Source of the DNA: Microbacterium lacus
GTDB taxonomy: Bacteria > Actinomycetota > Actinomycetes > Actinomycetales > Microbacteriaceae
Assembly (NCBI RefSeq): GCF_002812805.1
Contig: NZ_NMUM01000036.1
Coordinates: forward strand, 1 to 40,507
DNA length: 40,507 bases
Direction of reading: 5' to 3'
The stretch's first letter is position 1. Each line of letters starts with the position of its first letter. Shown one piece after another: positions 28,984 through 37,193 of the stretch. The notes beneath the pieces are model-generated. The model saw only the letters and a list, made by a program, of their open reading frames with translations. It was not told where the DNA came from and searched no databases. The position numbers and the translations under genes were made by a program.

Positions 28984-29565
28984 TCATCGGCGGCCCGTTC
29001 CGGCACGGTGGGCCTTCTCCATCAGAGCCAGCAGCCCGAGGGTGTCGTCCTTGATCTGGGTGCGACCGACGACGGCCCAGTTGCGGGCGAGGTGATCGCG
29101 GAGATAGTCGAGGATGTGCTCGAGGGGGACGGTGTGCCAGGAGCCGGACCGATGGGGGCGGGCGGTGTTGCCGAACGCGACCGTGCGGATCAGGTGGCCC
29201 TCCGGGGCGAGGACCTGCCCGGCCGTCAGCAGCTCCTGGACGAGGGCGGGCGCGTCGGCGGGGGTGCAGCAGCCGAACCGGGCGAACGCGGCCTCCAGCA
29301 CCGCGGGGTCGCGCATCGCGGGGTTCAGCTTCGGGGCGCCCTCCTTGACCTCGCCGACGATCATGTCCGGCGCCCCGGGGCGGGCGCCGAGGGCCGGGTC
29401 GGGGTCGTCGCCGGGGATGTGGTGCAGTCGGATCGCGAGGATGTCCAGGTCGGTGACGGTGCGCGGCCCGTCCGGACCGGTCGCGTCCAGCACCGGGTAC
29501 TCGGCGACGGTGAAGTACCCGTTCACCCGCAGGTAGGCCTGCACCAGACCGACCGCTGTATCCAT
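28984..29565 (-). CDS. Hypothetical protein with a possible PD-(D/E)XK nuclease-like core
   Basis: A 193-residue soluble protein I do not recognise by family. The first half contains LVQAYLRVNGYFTVAEYPVL, then TDLDILAIRL and IVGEVKEG. An Asp followed about 35 residues later by E-V-K after a hydrophobic strand is the pattern of PD-(D/E)XK nuclease-like domains, with the N-terminal helix and NGYF turn also typical. The second half has a Cys pair (FGCCTPAD) and a C-terminal helix. The start at ATG 29565 has GAAAGGGGG upstream. It lies between YHS and DUF6153 genes and is absent from block A. Nuclease activity is only a suggestion from the motif. Confidence 0.7.
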   Translation of the reverse strand: MDTAVGLVQAYLRVNGYFTVAEYPVLDATGPDGPRTVTDLDILAIRLHHIPGDDPDPALGARPGAPDMIVGEVKEGAPKLNPAMRDPAVLEAAFARFGCCTPADAPALVQELLTAGQVLAPEGHLIRTVAFGNTARPHRSGSWHTVPLEHILDYLRDHLARNWAVVGRTQIKDDTLGLLALMEKAHRAGTGRR

Positions 29566-29594
29566 CCCGCGCCCCCTTTCCCTGCCGTCGTGGG

Positions 29595-29858
29595 TCAGGC
29601 GGCGTTGGCGTAGCGGGCGGGGTCGCCGTCGAACAGCGGCCCGCACTCGGGGCAGCAGAACCAGTACCGCGCGCCTTCGTAGTCACGGAACAGGCCGCGC
29701 TTCTCTGCCCACGCCGGGTCGACCTGATTGCCGGGCATGACCGGGCAGGTGACGAGGTTGGTCGCCCCGGCCGGGGGCTCATGGTGATGGTGCTCGTGGG
29801 ATCCGTGATCGTGCGCGGCGTGCTCGTGGCCGGTGTGGTGCTCGTGGTCGTGCGTCAT
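29595..29858 (-). CDS. YHS-domain metal-binding protein with His-rich N-terminus
   Basis: An 87-residue protein. The first 26 residues hold 13 histidines (for example GSHEHHHHEPP), a clear metal-binding tail. A YHS (TRASH-like) domain follows: VTCPVMPGNQVDPAWAEKRG, then DYEGARYWFCCPECGPLFDGDP. The Cys in TCPVM and the CCPEC cluster are the expected metal ligands. Such small proteins accompany CopA pumps and may pass Cu(I) or Zn(II) to them or buffer it in the cytoplasm; there is no signal peptide. It begins 21 bases after the copA stop. Start at the ATG that opens the His run. Confidence 0.88.
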   Translation of the reverse strand: MTHDHEHHTGHEHAAHDHGSHEHHHHEPPAGATNLVTCPVMPGNQVDPAWAEKRGLFRDYEGARYWFCCPECGPLFDGDPARYANAA

Positions 29859-29879
29859 GGCGGTCTCCTTGCGTGGGTG

Positions 29880-32159
29880 TCAGGCGTGGACGGGGGTGGT
29901 GTCGCGGCTGGGCGTCAGGACGGTGGGCGTCGGGGCGGGCAGGAGGCGGAAGCGGCGCAGTCGGAGGCTGTTGGTGACGACGAACACGCTGCTGAACGCC
30001 ATCGCGGCGGCGGCGAGGATGGGGTTGAGCAGGGCGAGCATCGCGACCGGGATCGCGGCGACGTTGTACGCGAACGCCCAGAACAGGTTGCCCTTGATGG
30101 TGCCCAGGGTGCGGCGGGCGAGCCGGATCGCGTCCGGGACCAGGAGCAGGTCGCCGGAGACGATGGTCAGGTCCGCGGCGGTGATGGCCGCGTCGGTGCC
30201 GGTGCCCATTGCGATGCCGAGGTCCGCTTGGGCGAGGGCGGCGGCGTCGTTCACGCCGTCGCCGACCATCGCGACCACCCGTCCGGATGCCTGCAGCTCG
30301 CGGATGGTGTCGAGTTTGCCCTGCGGGGTGACTCCGGCGCGGACGTCCTCGATGCCGGCGTCGTCGGCGATGGTGCGGGCGGCGCCGGGGTTGTCGCCGG
30401 TGAGCAGGATCGGGGTCAGCCCGAGCCCGCGCAGTCGGGCGATGGCCTCACGGCTGGTGGGCTTGATGGTGTCGGCGACGCTGATCGCGCCGCGCGCCTG
30501 CCCGTCCCACGCCACGACGGTCACGGTGGCGCCCGCGGCCTCGTCGGCCGTGATCGTCGCGGCGAGCTCGTCGGGGATCGCGATCGCCCATTGCCCGGTG
30601 ATCCAGGTGGCGCGGCCGGCGGCGACCATGCGGCCGTCGACGATGCCCTGCACGCCTTGACCGGCCTCGGCGGCGAATGACTCCACGGCATCCGTCGGGC
30701 CGTCGGCTGCGGCGGTGATGGCGCGGCCGATGGGGTGCTCGGAGTCGTGCTCGAGCGCCGCGGCGAACCGGATCAGCTCCGCCTCATCGGTGCCGGGAGC
30801 GGGGTGGATGCCGGTGACGGTCATGGTGCCGGCGGTGATGGTGCCGGTCTTGTCGAGCACGACGGTGTCGATGCGGCGGGTCTGCTCGAGCACCTGGGGT
30901 CCGCGGATGAGGATGCCCAGCTGGGCGCCGCGGCCGGTGCCGACCAGCAGAGCGGTCGGCGTCGCCAGCCCCAGCGCGCACGGGCAGGCGATGATCAGGG
31001 TGGTCACCGCGGCGGTGAAGGCGACCTCCAAGGGCGCCCCCGCGATCAGCCACCCGGCGAACGCGGCCAGGGCGAGGACAATGACGATGGGGACGAAGAC
31101 GGCCGACACCCGGTCGGCGAGGCGCTGCACCTGGGCCTTGCCGGTCTGCGCCTCCTCGACCAGCCGCGCCATCCGGGCCAGCTCGGTGTCGGCGCCGACG
31201 CGGGTGATCTGCACGAGCAGGCGCCCGCCGGTGTTCACAGTCGCGCCGACCACGCGGGAGCCGGGGGCGACTTCGACCGGCACGGACTCGCCGGTCAGCA
31301 TCGACTCGTCCACCGCGGACATTCCCTCGGTGACGAGGCCGTCGGCGGGGATCTTCTCACCCGGCCGCACCACCACGACATCACCCGGAACGAGCTGTGC
31401 GACGGGGACGCGCTGCTCAGTGCCTTCGCGGAGGATCACTGCGTCCTTGGCGCCGAGCTCCAGCAGGGCGCGCAGGGCCTCGCCGGACTGCCGCTTGGCA
31501 CGAACCTCGAGGTAGCGGCCGAGGAGGATGAACACGGTCACCAGCGCGGCGACCTCCAGGTACACCTCGTGGCCACCGGCCTGCGGGGTGCCGACGAAGG
31601 TGACGCTCATCCGCATTCCCGGCATCCCCGCACCGCCGAAGAACAGCGCGTACAGCGACCAGCCGAACGCGGCCAGCACCCCGACGCTGATCAGAGTGTC
31701 CATCGTCGCCGCCCCGTGCCGGGCATTGATCGCCGCGGCGCGGTGGAACGGCCACGCCCCCCACACCACCACCGGCGCGGCCAGGGTGAGCGTGAGCCAC
31801 TGCCAGTAGGTGAACTGCAGGGCGGGGATCATCGACAGCACCGCGACCGGCACCGCCAGCACCGCCGAGACGATCAGCCGCTGCCGCAGCGACGCCAGCT
31901 CATCGTCCCGCGGGATGGTCTGCTCAGCCGTGTCGGGCACAGGCGGGGCTGGGAGGCTCGCTCCGTACCCCGCCTGCTCGACCGCCGCGATCAGCTCCTC
32001 CACCGGCACCGGGGCCTCCGAGTGCACGCGGGCCTTCTCGGTGGCGAAGTTGACCGTCGCCTCCACCCCGGGCAGCTTGTTCAGCTTCCGCTCGACCCGC
32101 GTCGCGCACGACGCGCAGGTCATCCCGGTGATGTCGAGATCGACGTCCAGCGTGCTCAT
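29880..32159 (-). CDS. copA: Cu(I)-exporting P1B-1 ATPase CopA
   Basis: A 759-residue pump with one N-terminal HMA domain containing GMTCASC (about residues 11-17), eight membrane helices, TGES in the actuator, DKTGTIT at the phosphorylation site, HPIGRAI and [10 protein letters not shown]. The membrane metal motif is Cys392-Pro-Cys394 ([15 protein letters not shown]), with YN in helix 7 and MAFSS in helix 8, the full Cu(I) signature. It uses ATP to move Cu(I) or Ag(I) from cytoplasm to outside. The ATG at 32159 overlaps the stop of the upstream HMA protein (ATGA). It is the only canonical copper pump in the window that is complete. Confidence 0.96.
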   Translation of the reverse strand: MSTLDVDLDITGMTCASCATRVERKLNKLPGVEATVNFATEKARVHSEAPVPVEELIAAVEQAGYGASLPAPPVPDTAEQTIPRDDELASLRQRLIVSAVLAVPVAVLSMIPALQFTYWQWLTLTLAAPVVVWGAWPFHRAAAINARHGAATMDTLISVGVLAAFGWSLYALFFGGAGMPGMRMSVTFVGTPQAGGHEVYLEVAALVTVFILLGRYLEVRAKRQSGEALRALLELGAKDAVILREGTEQRVPVAQLVPGDVVVVRPGEKIPADGLVTEGMSAVDESMLTGESVPVEVAPGSRVVGATVNTGGRLLVQITRVGADTELARMARLVEEAQTGKAQVQRLADRVSAVFVPIVIVLALAAFAGWLIAGAPLEVAFTAAVTTLIIACPCALGLATPTALLVGTGRGAQLGILIRGPQVLEQTRRIDTVVLDKTGTITAGTMTVTGIHPAPGTDEAELIRFAAALEHDSEHPIGRAITAAADGPTDAVESFAAEAGQGVQGIVDGRMVAAGRATWITGQWAIAIPDELAATITADEAAGATVTVVAWDGQARGAISVADTIKPTSREAIARLRGLGLTPILLTGDNPGAARTIADDAGIEDVRAGVTPQGKLDTIRELQASGRVVAMVGDGVNDAAALAQADLGIAMGTGTDAAITAADLTIVSGDLLLVPDAIRLARRTLGTIKGNLFWAFAYNVAAIPVAMLALLNPILAAAAMAFSSVFVVTNSLRLRRFRLLPAPTPTVLTPSRDTTPVHA

Positions 32160-32509
32160 GAGGCTGCGGCGAGGCTGTACCCGGCCTCCTCGACCGCCTC
32201 CCGCACCCGCTCCGCGTCCACCGGGGCGGTGCTGGACACGGTCACCGTGGACACGCCGCCGGCGTGCAGGTCGACCTCGACGCCGGAGACCCCGTCGATC
32301 GCGGAGACCTCCTCGGTGACGCTCCGCAAGCAGTGCGAGCACGTCATCCCCTCCACCAGGAACTGCGCCGACACCTCGCCCGATGCCGGTTGCGCCGTCG
32401 CGGAGGCGGTGGTGTTGGCCGTGGCGGCGTGGGAGGTGGGGGCGCAACAGGCGCAGCCACCGCCGTTCGTCGCCTGCAGGCCGAGGTCCTGGAATCCTTG
32501 TCCGGTCAT
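32156..32509 (-). CDS. HMA-domain copper-binding protein (CopZ-like)
   Basis: A 117-residue protein. The C-terminal two thirds (from about 48) is a heavy-metal-associated domain with GMTCSHC at 54-60 and the usual fold ending in [10 protein letters not shown]. The N-terminus adds a Cys cluster, [12 protein letters not shown] (Cys19, Cys21, Cys22), and a low-complexity Ala/Thr linker, which is not usual in plain CopZ. It likely binds Cu(I) in the cytoplasm and passes it to CopA, whose gene overlaps its stop by four bases. It lies directly downstream of csoR and should share its promoter. Confidence 0.9.
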   Translation of the reverse strand: MTGQGFQDLGLQATNGGGCACCAPTSHAATANTTASATAQPASGEVSAQFLVEGMTCSHCLRSVTEEVSAIDGVSGVEVDLHAGGVSTVTVSSTAPVDAERVREAVEEAGYSLAAAS

Positions 32510-32555
32510 GTTGTGCTCCTTTCGTGAGCGTGTCGATGCGTGTGGTGTGAACGTT

Positions 32556-32840
32556 CTAGGAGCGGACCAGCCGCGCGATCGCGGCGTTCGCCTCGCGGAG
32601 CTTCTCCTCCGCGATCGGGCCGCCCTGCGCGGTCGCCTGCGCGACGCAATGCCCGAGATGGTCCTCCAGCAGCGTCAGCGCGACCGACTCCAGCGCCTTC
32701 GTCGCCGCCGAGACCTGGGTCAGGATGTCGATGCAGTACACGTCCTCGTCGACCATCCGCGCGATCCCGCGCACCTGCCCCTCCGCTCGACGCAACCGCG
32801 CCAGCAGCGCCTGCTTGTCATCCACGTATCCGTGTGCCAT
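32556..32840 (-). CDS. csoR: Copper-sensing repressor CsoR
   Basis: A 94-residue all-helical repressor of the CsoR/RcnR family. With the start at ATG 32840 the copper ligands fall at Cys36, His61 and Cys65, the same numbers as in Mycobacterium tuberculosis CsoR. Helix 1 carries the conserved LLARLRRAEGQVRGIARMV. Apo-CsoR binds DNA as a tetramer; Cu(I) binding releases it. GGAGGTGG lies just before this ATG, whereas an in-frame GTG three codons earlier lies inside that ribosome site and is less likely. It is the first gene of the leftward copper operon, with its probable operator just upstream. Confidence 0.94.
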   Translation of the reverse strand: MAHGYVDDKQALLARLRRAEGQVRGIARMVDEDVYCIDILTQVSAATKALESVALTLLEDHLGHCVAQATAQGGPIAEEKLREANAAIARLVRS

Positions 32841-32864
32841 CTCAGCCACCTCCGACGTCGATCG

Positions 32865-32883
32865 TATACCCTATAGCGGTATA
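32865..32883. promoter_or_regulatory. Probable CsoR operator and divergent promoter
   Basis: TATACC-CTATAGC-GGTATA is a perfect six-base inverted repeat with a seven-base spacer, close to the CsoR-box pattern ATACCC...GGGTAT. It lies 25 bases upstream of csoR and 53 bases upstream of the divergent AAA gene. TATA-like hexamers occur on both strands within it (TATAAG at 32880-32885 for the rightward gene), so CsoR could block both promoters. Confidence 0.65.
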
Positions 32884-32935
32884 AGGTACTTCGTGAAGAG
32901 GATATTCCCGGAGCGGGCAGAGCGAAAGGGCGAAC

Positions 32936-33457
32936 GTGACCAACTGGTACGTCATCACCGGCGGGCCCAGCTCGGGCAAGACCACCACCGTGAACCTGCT
33001 GCGGGACCGCGGCTACACCACCACCATCGAGCATGCCCGGCACTATCTCGACCTGCAGCGCATCGCCGGCCGCACCGTCGAGGAGGTCCGGGCGAAGCAG
33101 CGGCAGTTCCAGCGCGGCGTCCTGGACATGCAGCTCGCGGAGGAAGCTGCCCTCGACCCGGACGCCACCGTGTTCCTCGACCGGGCCGTCCCCGACTCCC
33201 TCGCCTACTACCGCTTCCTCGATCTCGAGCCCGACCCCGCCCTGCTCACCGCGCTCGAGCACGTCGACTACCGCACGACGTTCATCCTCGACCTGCTGCC
33301 CCTGGCCGCCGACTACGCCCGCACCGAGGACACCGCCGCCCAGCAGCGCATCCACGAACTGCTGACCCAGGTGTACGAAGCGCTGCCCTTGCCGGTCGTG
33401 CGGGTTCCGGTCCTCAGCGCCGACGAGCGGGTGCAGTTCATCCTGGACCGGCTCTGA
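32936..33457 (+). CDS. AAA-family P-loop NTPase (NadR/Ttd14-like)
   Basis: A 173-residue cytoplasmic P-loop protein. Walker A is ITGGPSSGKTT at residues 7-17; a Walker B-like Asp is in ATVFLDRAVPDSLAYY; Arg-rich helices follow. It matches the AAA_28 group, which includes kinase-like proteins with unknown substrates (the NadR kinase domain and Ttd14 are relatives). The GTG start follows GAAAGGGCGAAC, a good ribosome site. It is divergent from csoR and shares the intergenic operator, so copper control is possible. Its role in metal resistance is unknown; a nucleotide or sugar kinase is an alternative. Confidence 0.85.
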   Translation: MTNWYVITGGPSSGKTTTVNLLRDRGYTTTIEHARHYLDLQRIAGRTVEEVRAKQRQFQRGVLDMQLAEEAALDPDATVFLDRAVPDSLAYYRFLDLEPDPALLTALEHVDYRTTFILDLLPLAADYARTEDTAAQQRIHELLTQVYEALPLPVVRVPVLSADERVQFILDRL

Positions 33458-33561
33458 CCGCTCTCGCCCGATCGGGATGTCCTGTGCAACGCTTGGGGCC
33501 CAGGGCACATCTCACCGGCACAGGTCCAGGCGAGAACGCGCCCCACGGTCGAACAGGACGG

Positions 33562-34059
33562 ATGTCTCGGATGCCCACTCAGGAACGTCTCCGGAAGGAC
33601 CTGCTAGGCGGCGCTCTCACGACCGCGCTCGGCGTCTTCACCCTCGGGATCGGGGTCTACTTCCTGTTCCTTCGACCCTCCCTCCTGCCAGAAGACATCC
33701 GGCATACGGGTATCGACGCCGCCACGCTGCCAGTGGCATTCGTGGACTGGCTCGGGATCGTCTTCTCGACCTGGGGCGGCTTCATCGCGGGGTTCGGGAT
33801 CGTGCTGCTGGGCATCGGCGCGTCCCTGCTGTCCCGCCGCACGCTGTGGCTCTACCTCGGCACGGCGGCCGGGGTGCTCGTCGCCTTCGGACGCTTCGTC
33901 ATCAGCAACATCCTGATCGGCTCGGACTTCCTGTGGTTCATCGCGACCATGTTCGTGCTGGCACTGGTGCTCGCAACCGTCCTCGTCTTGAACGTCATCC
34001 GACGGCATCGGACGAACGAGACCGCCTCCTCCGACGTCGACCGAACCGCTAGACGCTGA
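33562..34059 (+). CDS. Hypothetical four-helix membrane protein
   Basis: A 165-residue protein with four predicted membrane helices: TTALGVFTLGIGVYFLFLR, WGGFIAGFGIVLLGIGASLL, TLWLYLGTAAGVLVAFGRFV and LWFIATMFVLALVLATVLVL. N- and C-termini are charged and short. I do not recognise a family. The start may be ATG 33562 or ATG 33571; AGGA at 33555-33558 is too near the first and rather far from the second. The 3' end overlaps the end of the acetate kinase fragment on the other strand by 11 bases. It follows the AAA gene by about 105 bases and may share its transcript. Confidence 0.65.
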   Translation: MSRMPTQERLRKDLLGGALTTALGVFTLGIGVYFLFLRPSLLPEDIRHTGIDAATLPVAFVDWLGIVFSTWGGFIAGFGIVLLGIGASLLSRRTLWLYLGTAAGVLVAFGRFVISNILIGSDFLWFIATMFVLALVLATVLVLNVIRRHRTNETASSDVDRTARR

Positions 34060-34580
34060 CCGCTGCGAGCGACTGCCGGGCGATCTCGAGCTCCTCGTCC
34101 GTGGGAACGATCAGCACGGCGACCGGTGAGCTCGGGTCCGAGATCGCTCGCGCCCCGTCGGCCCTCGCCTCGTTGCGTGCCGGGTCGATCAGGATGCCCA
34201 GGCCCGCCATGCCGGAGACCACCGCCGCGCGCGTCGCGGCGGCGTTCTCGCCGACGCCGCCGGTGAAGACGATCGCGTCCGCTCCGCCGAGCTGGGCGAG
34301 GTAGGCGCCGAGATAGTGGCGCAGCCGGGGATGGTAGACGTCGAGCGCAGCGGCGGCGCTCGCATCCCCAGCGGCGGCCGCGGCATGGATGTCGCGCATG
34401 TCCTCGGTGCCGGCCAGCGCCCGCAGGCCGCTCTCGCGCGTGAGCAGCGCCTCCAGCCGATCCCATGCTACGCCGGCGCGGCCGAGCGCGAGGAGCACCC
34501 CCGGATCCAGGTCCCCGGCGCGAGTGCCCATCACGAGCCCCTCCAGCGGCACCTCTGCGTCGAGTGCCGCCGGCCCGTCG
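34049..34580 (-). pseudogene. ackA: Acetate kinase, C-terminal fragment
   Basis: The minus strand encodes the C-terminal 40-45% of an acetate kinase: PLEGLVMGTRAGDLDPG, LLTRESGLRALAG, DMRDIHAAAAAGD, YLGAYLAQLGGADAIVFTGGVGENAA, GLGILIDPARN and the ending VLIVPTDEELEIARQ. The N-terminal half, with the first part of the ASKHA fold, is missing; the sequence changes to a recombinase fragment on the opposite strand at about 34575-34587. The frame stays open upstream, but that part looks like the recombinase read backwards. The intact enzyme makes ATP from acetyl phosphate, the product of the phosphoketolase encoded 7.5 kb downstream on the same strand. The break must have removed this activity. Confidence 0.85.
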
Positions 34581-34585
34581 CGATC

Positions 34586-35728
34586 CAACAGCTGCTCGCC
34601 GACGATGCGGGAGAGATCCGTGAGGATCTCCACCCGCTTGCTGACTATCTGCTCACGCACCATGGCAAAGCGGCGTCGCTCGAACGCTGGCTGCACAAGA
34701 GCAAGTGCGCGATGGTGCTCCGCGAGCTCGCGGACGGGACCCTGCCGCTCACCGCCGAGGCGATCATCACCCGAGCCCGGTCGGGACAGTCGGTCGCGTT
34801 CCTCCTCTCACTGCTGGTCCGTTCCGGCGTGCTGCCGGAGCTCGACGTCGAGGGCACGCGCTTCGACCACTGGCTCAACGACTGGCTCGGTGGCATCGAC
34901 CATCCCGAGGACCGGCTGATCCTGCGCCGCTACTGCACCTGGGAGCTCCTCCGATCCACTCGGACACTGCGCAGCGCGTCCAGCCCTGCTTCCGGCTTCC
35001 AGAGGCAGAGGGCTGCACTGAAGTACTGCGCCGCGTTCCTCGGGGAGATCCGGGCGCAGCAGGAGACGCTGGCGACGTTCCCGCAGCGCCTACTCGACGC
35101 GTATCTGACCGATTCGCCTAGCCAACGCGACGCGCTGGCACCGTTCACTCGTTGGCTGCGAAAACACCGGCTGAGCACCCTTCGGGTCGAGTTTCGAGCC
35201 CATCGCCTCGAGGGGCGAGACTACGCCTCTGATCACCGATGGCAGATGGCCCGCAGGTTCCTGTCCGATGCCGACATGGACCCGAAGACCCGGGCCGCGG
35301 GTCTCCTCGTGCTGCTCTACGGGATCCAGCTGACCCGCATCGTCACGATCACCCGGGCACAGGTCGACACGAGCTCGCGGCCCGTGACGCTCACCGTCGG
35401 GGCCGAGCCGATCGAGGTCCCCGCGATCCTCGGCGACGCCATCGTCGAGCTCGTCGATGCCACAAAGGGCCATCCTGAAGGGTGGTTGTTCCCCGGCCGG
35501 AACCCGGGCCGTCACCTCACCCCGGGGCCGCTCAGCCGTCGCCTTCGCGCCGAAGGCCTGCTTGCCGGGAGCGCCCGCACGACAGCGCTCATCGAGCTCA
35601 CCCGGCAACTGCATCCCCGGATCGTCTCGGATCTCCTCGGCATCACGACGGCATCCGCTGCCTCATGGTCGCGTCTCGCCGGTGGCGAGTGGTCCGATTA
35701 CCCGGCTCTCCGCTCCACCCACCCCTGA
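34586..35728 (+). pseudogene. Tyrosine-recombinase-like protein, N-terminus missing
   Basis: From about QQLLADDAGEIREDLHPLADYLL onward the frame matches a large actinobacterial recombinase-like family: RTLADGTLPLT-type region (here RELADGTLPLTAEAI), LLVRSGVLPELD, ILRRYCTWELLRS, a core-binding-like helical part, then the catalytic-like domain DPKTRAAGLLVLLYGIQLTRIVTITRAQ, GWLFPGRNPGRHLTPGPLSRRLRAEG and the ending DLLGITTASAASWSRLAGG. The N-terminal zinc-finger-like part typical of the family is absent, cut at the junction with acetate kinase. Internal ATGs exist (34712), but a product would lack part of the fold. The canonical R-H-R-Y set is not clear. Its stop abuts that of the next gene in TGATCA. 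Confidence 0.65.
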
Positions 35729-36046
35729 TCAAGCATCACCCGTCAGAGCCGGGCCGGAAATCGCTTCGCGCAGTTGCTCGACGGTCGGAGAGCCTCCCAG
35801 CCCGGCAGGGGTACGGAACACCCGGCAGGCGAGCCCGACCGGCGTGTGCTCGTCGGCGAAGGGATCGACGCCGTCGACGAGGACGGTCGGTGACCCGTGG
35901 AATCCGAGGCGCTCGGCGTGCTCGGCGGTCTCGACCAACTGTCGTGTGACGCGGATATCTGATCGACCGTCGAGCAGCTCAGCAAGCCGGCGGTCGAGTA
36001 CTTCCCAGTTCGGGCAGCCGTCGAAGTACTGCAGGGTGATCTCCAT
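35729..36046 (-). CDS. Thioredoxin-like small protein of the cadmium operon
   Basis: A 105-residue cytoplasmic protein with a thioredoxin-like layout: strand MEITLQYFDGCPNW, helix EVLDRRLAELL, then RVTRQLVETAEHAERLGFHGSPTVLVDG with the cis-Pro motif GSPTV. The active-site region has a single Cys (Cys11 in DGCPNW), so it is not a normal CxxC thioredoxin; similar proteins are often loosely labelled alkylmercury lyase-like, which I do not support. A second Cys lies in ACRVFRT. It may bind metal or form mixed disulfides. It follows lspA by 11 bases with GAGAGGG as ribosome site, so it is the last gene of the operon. Confidence 0.8.
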   Translation of the reverse strand: MEITLQYFDGCPNWEVLDRRLAELLDGRSDIRVTRQLVETAEHAERLGFHGSPTVLVDGVDPFADEHTPVGLACRVFRTPAGLGGSPTVEQLREAISGPALTGDA

Positions 36047-36057
36047 GGTTGGCCCTC

Positions 36058-36588
36058 TCAGTTCTCGGTGCCGCGGAGCATCAGGAGCGCTCCGGCAATC
36101 GTAGCGGTGACGATCACGATGTCGGCGAGGTTCCCGATGAACCAGTTGCCGTAGGCGAGGAAGTCGACGACGTGCCCCCGGGCGAATCCTGGTTGGCGGA
36201 AAAGCCGGTCGCCGGCGTGCGAAGCAGCGGCCCCGCCGAGCGCACCGATCACGATCGCCCACCCGGGGCGTCGGACCCGGAACGCGAACACGATCGCGGT
36301 GGCCGTGGCCGCGACGGCGATGAGAGCGAACACCCAGGTGAAGCTCTCCCCGAAGGAGAACGCCGCGCCGGGGTTGTACGCGAGCTGCAGGCCCAACAGG
36401 TCGCCGATCAGCGGGATGCGCTCGTGCTCCGACAGGGTGGCCTCGGCCCACACTTTCGTTCCCTGATCGATCACGACGACGACCACGGCGATCAGAAGCG
36501 CCCAGGCAGTGAGCCGCCAGCGTCCTCTCTGCGGACGCTCTCCCGACGCCGATGCCGACTCAACGTCGGTATTCGTGTCCGGGGTCAT
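36058..36588 (-). CDS. lspA: Lipoprotein signal peptidase (signal peptidase II)
   Basis: A 176-residue membrane aspartyl protease with four helices. Motifs: VIDQGTK after helix 1, LAYNPGAAFSFG, GGAAASHAGDRLFRQPGFARGHVVDFL with the first catalytic Asp in GDR, and NWFIGNLADIVIV with the second in ADI. It cleaves signal peptides of lipidated lipoproteins. The GNxIDR consensus is changed to SHAGDR, as in plasmid- and island-borne copies. Such lspA copies recur in cadmium/lead operons; several lipoproteins in this window could be clients, but the host copy would also serve. The ATG overlaps the cadD stop (ATGA). Confidence 0.92.
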   Translation of the reverse strand: MTPDTNTDVESASASGERPQRGRWRLTAWALLIAVVVVVIDQGTKVWAEATLSEHERIPLIGDLLGLQLAYNPGAAFSFGESFTWVFALIAVAATATAIVFAFRVRRPGWAIVIGALGGAAASHAGDRLFRQPGFARGHVVDFLAYGNWFIGNLADIVIVTATIAGALLMLRGTEN

Positions 36589-37193
36589 GCGAGGGCCTCG
36601 AAGAGACGGACGATAACGCCGGATTCAATGAGGATGAACAGGCCCAGGCCGATGAACACGACGGGGACGAGCCAGTGCTCGACACGTTCGAGCGTTTCGG
36701 TGACGGCCTTGTGGGTGCCGATCAGTCGCCCGGCAGCGCACCAGACGGCGACGAGGATCAGGAACACGACGATCATGACCGCGACGTCGCCGGGCGAGCT
36801 GGTGCGGAAGATCGGCGTGTAGAGGGAGATGTTGTCGGCCCCGTTGGCGATCGTGATCCCGGCGACCCCCCATAGTCCGACCGCGGTGATCTTGGAGTCG
36901 TCATCATCGTCGTCGCCGTTACGGCGCAGGCCGCGAATGAGCGTCCAGATGCCGATGCCGAGCGGGATCAGACCCAGGAAGCCGACCCATTCGTCCGGGA
37001 CGATCGTGAGACCGAGCGCGGCGATCACGCTGATCACGACGAGTGTGATGAACCCGAGGTACTGGCCTGCGACGATCTGCCACGGTCGCGGCTTTCCCCG
37101 GCTGGAGGCGAGGAACAGCACGGTGAGCACGACGATGTCGTCGATGTTGGTCGCCGCGAACAGGCCGATCGCCGACCCGATGGTTGCGAGCAT
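36585..37193 (-). CDS. cadD: CadD-family cadmium resistance transporter
   Basis: A 202-residue membrane protein with about five or six helices of the CadD/LysE-like fold. The N-terminal IGLFAATNIDDIVVLTVLFL motif, with its conserved Asp pair, and the second half repeat GITIANGADNISLYTPIF are typical of CadD. The loop between repeats contains a run of acidic residues (NGDDDDDDSK), which could attract divalent metal. It exports or sequesters Cd(II). The ATG at 37193 overlaps the ATPase stop as TGATG, and the stop overlaps the lspA start, so the three genes are translated as one unit. Confidence 0.92.
   Translation of the reverse strand: MLATIGSAIGLFAATNIDDIVVLTVLFLASSRGKPRPWQIVAGQYLGFITLVVISVIAALGLTIVPDEWVGFLGLIPLGIGIWTLIRGLRRNGDDDDDDSKITAVGLWGVAGITIANGADNISLYTPIFRTSSPGDVAVMIVVFLILVAVWCAAGRLIGTHKAVTETLERVEHWLVPVVFIGLGLFILIESGVIVRLFEALA

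Noticed and set aside
34316..34585. Upstream extension of the recombinase frame as its true N-terminus
   Set aside because: This part is the reverse of the acetate kinase coding sequence and has no recombinase-like features.
35726..35731. Shared palindrome TGATCA that gives stop codons to both convergent genes
   Set aside because: Compact and curious, but a back-to-back stop needs no special explanation and no hairpin is attached.
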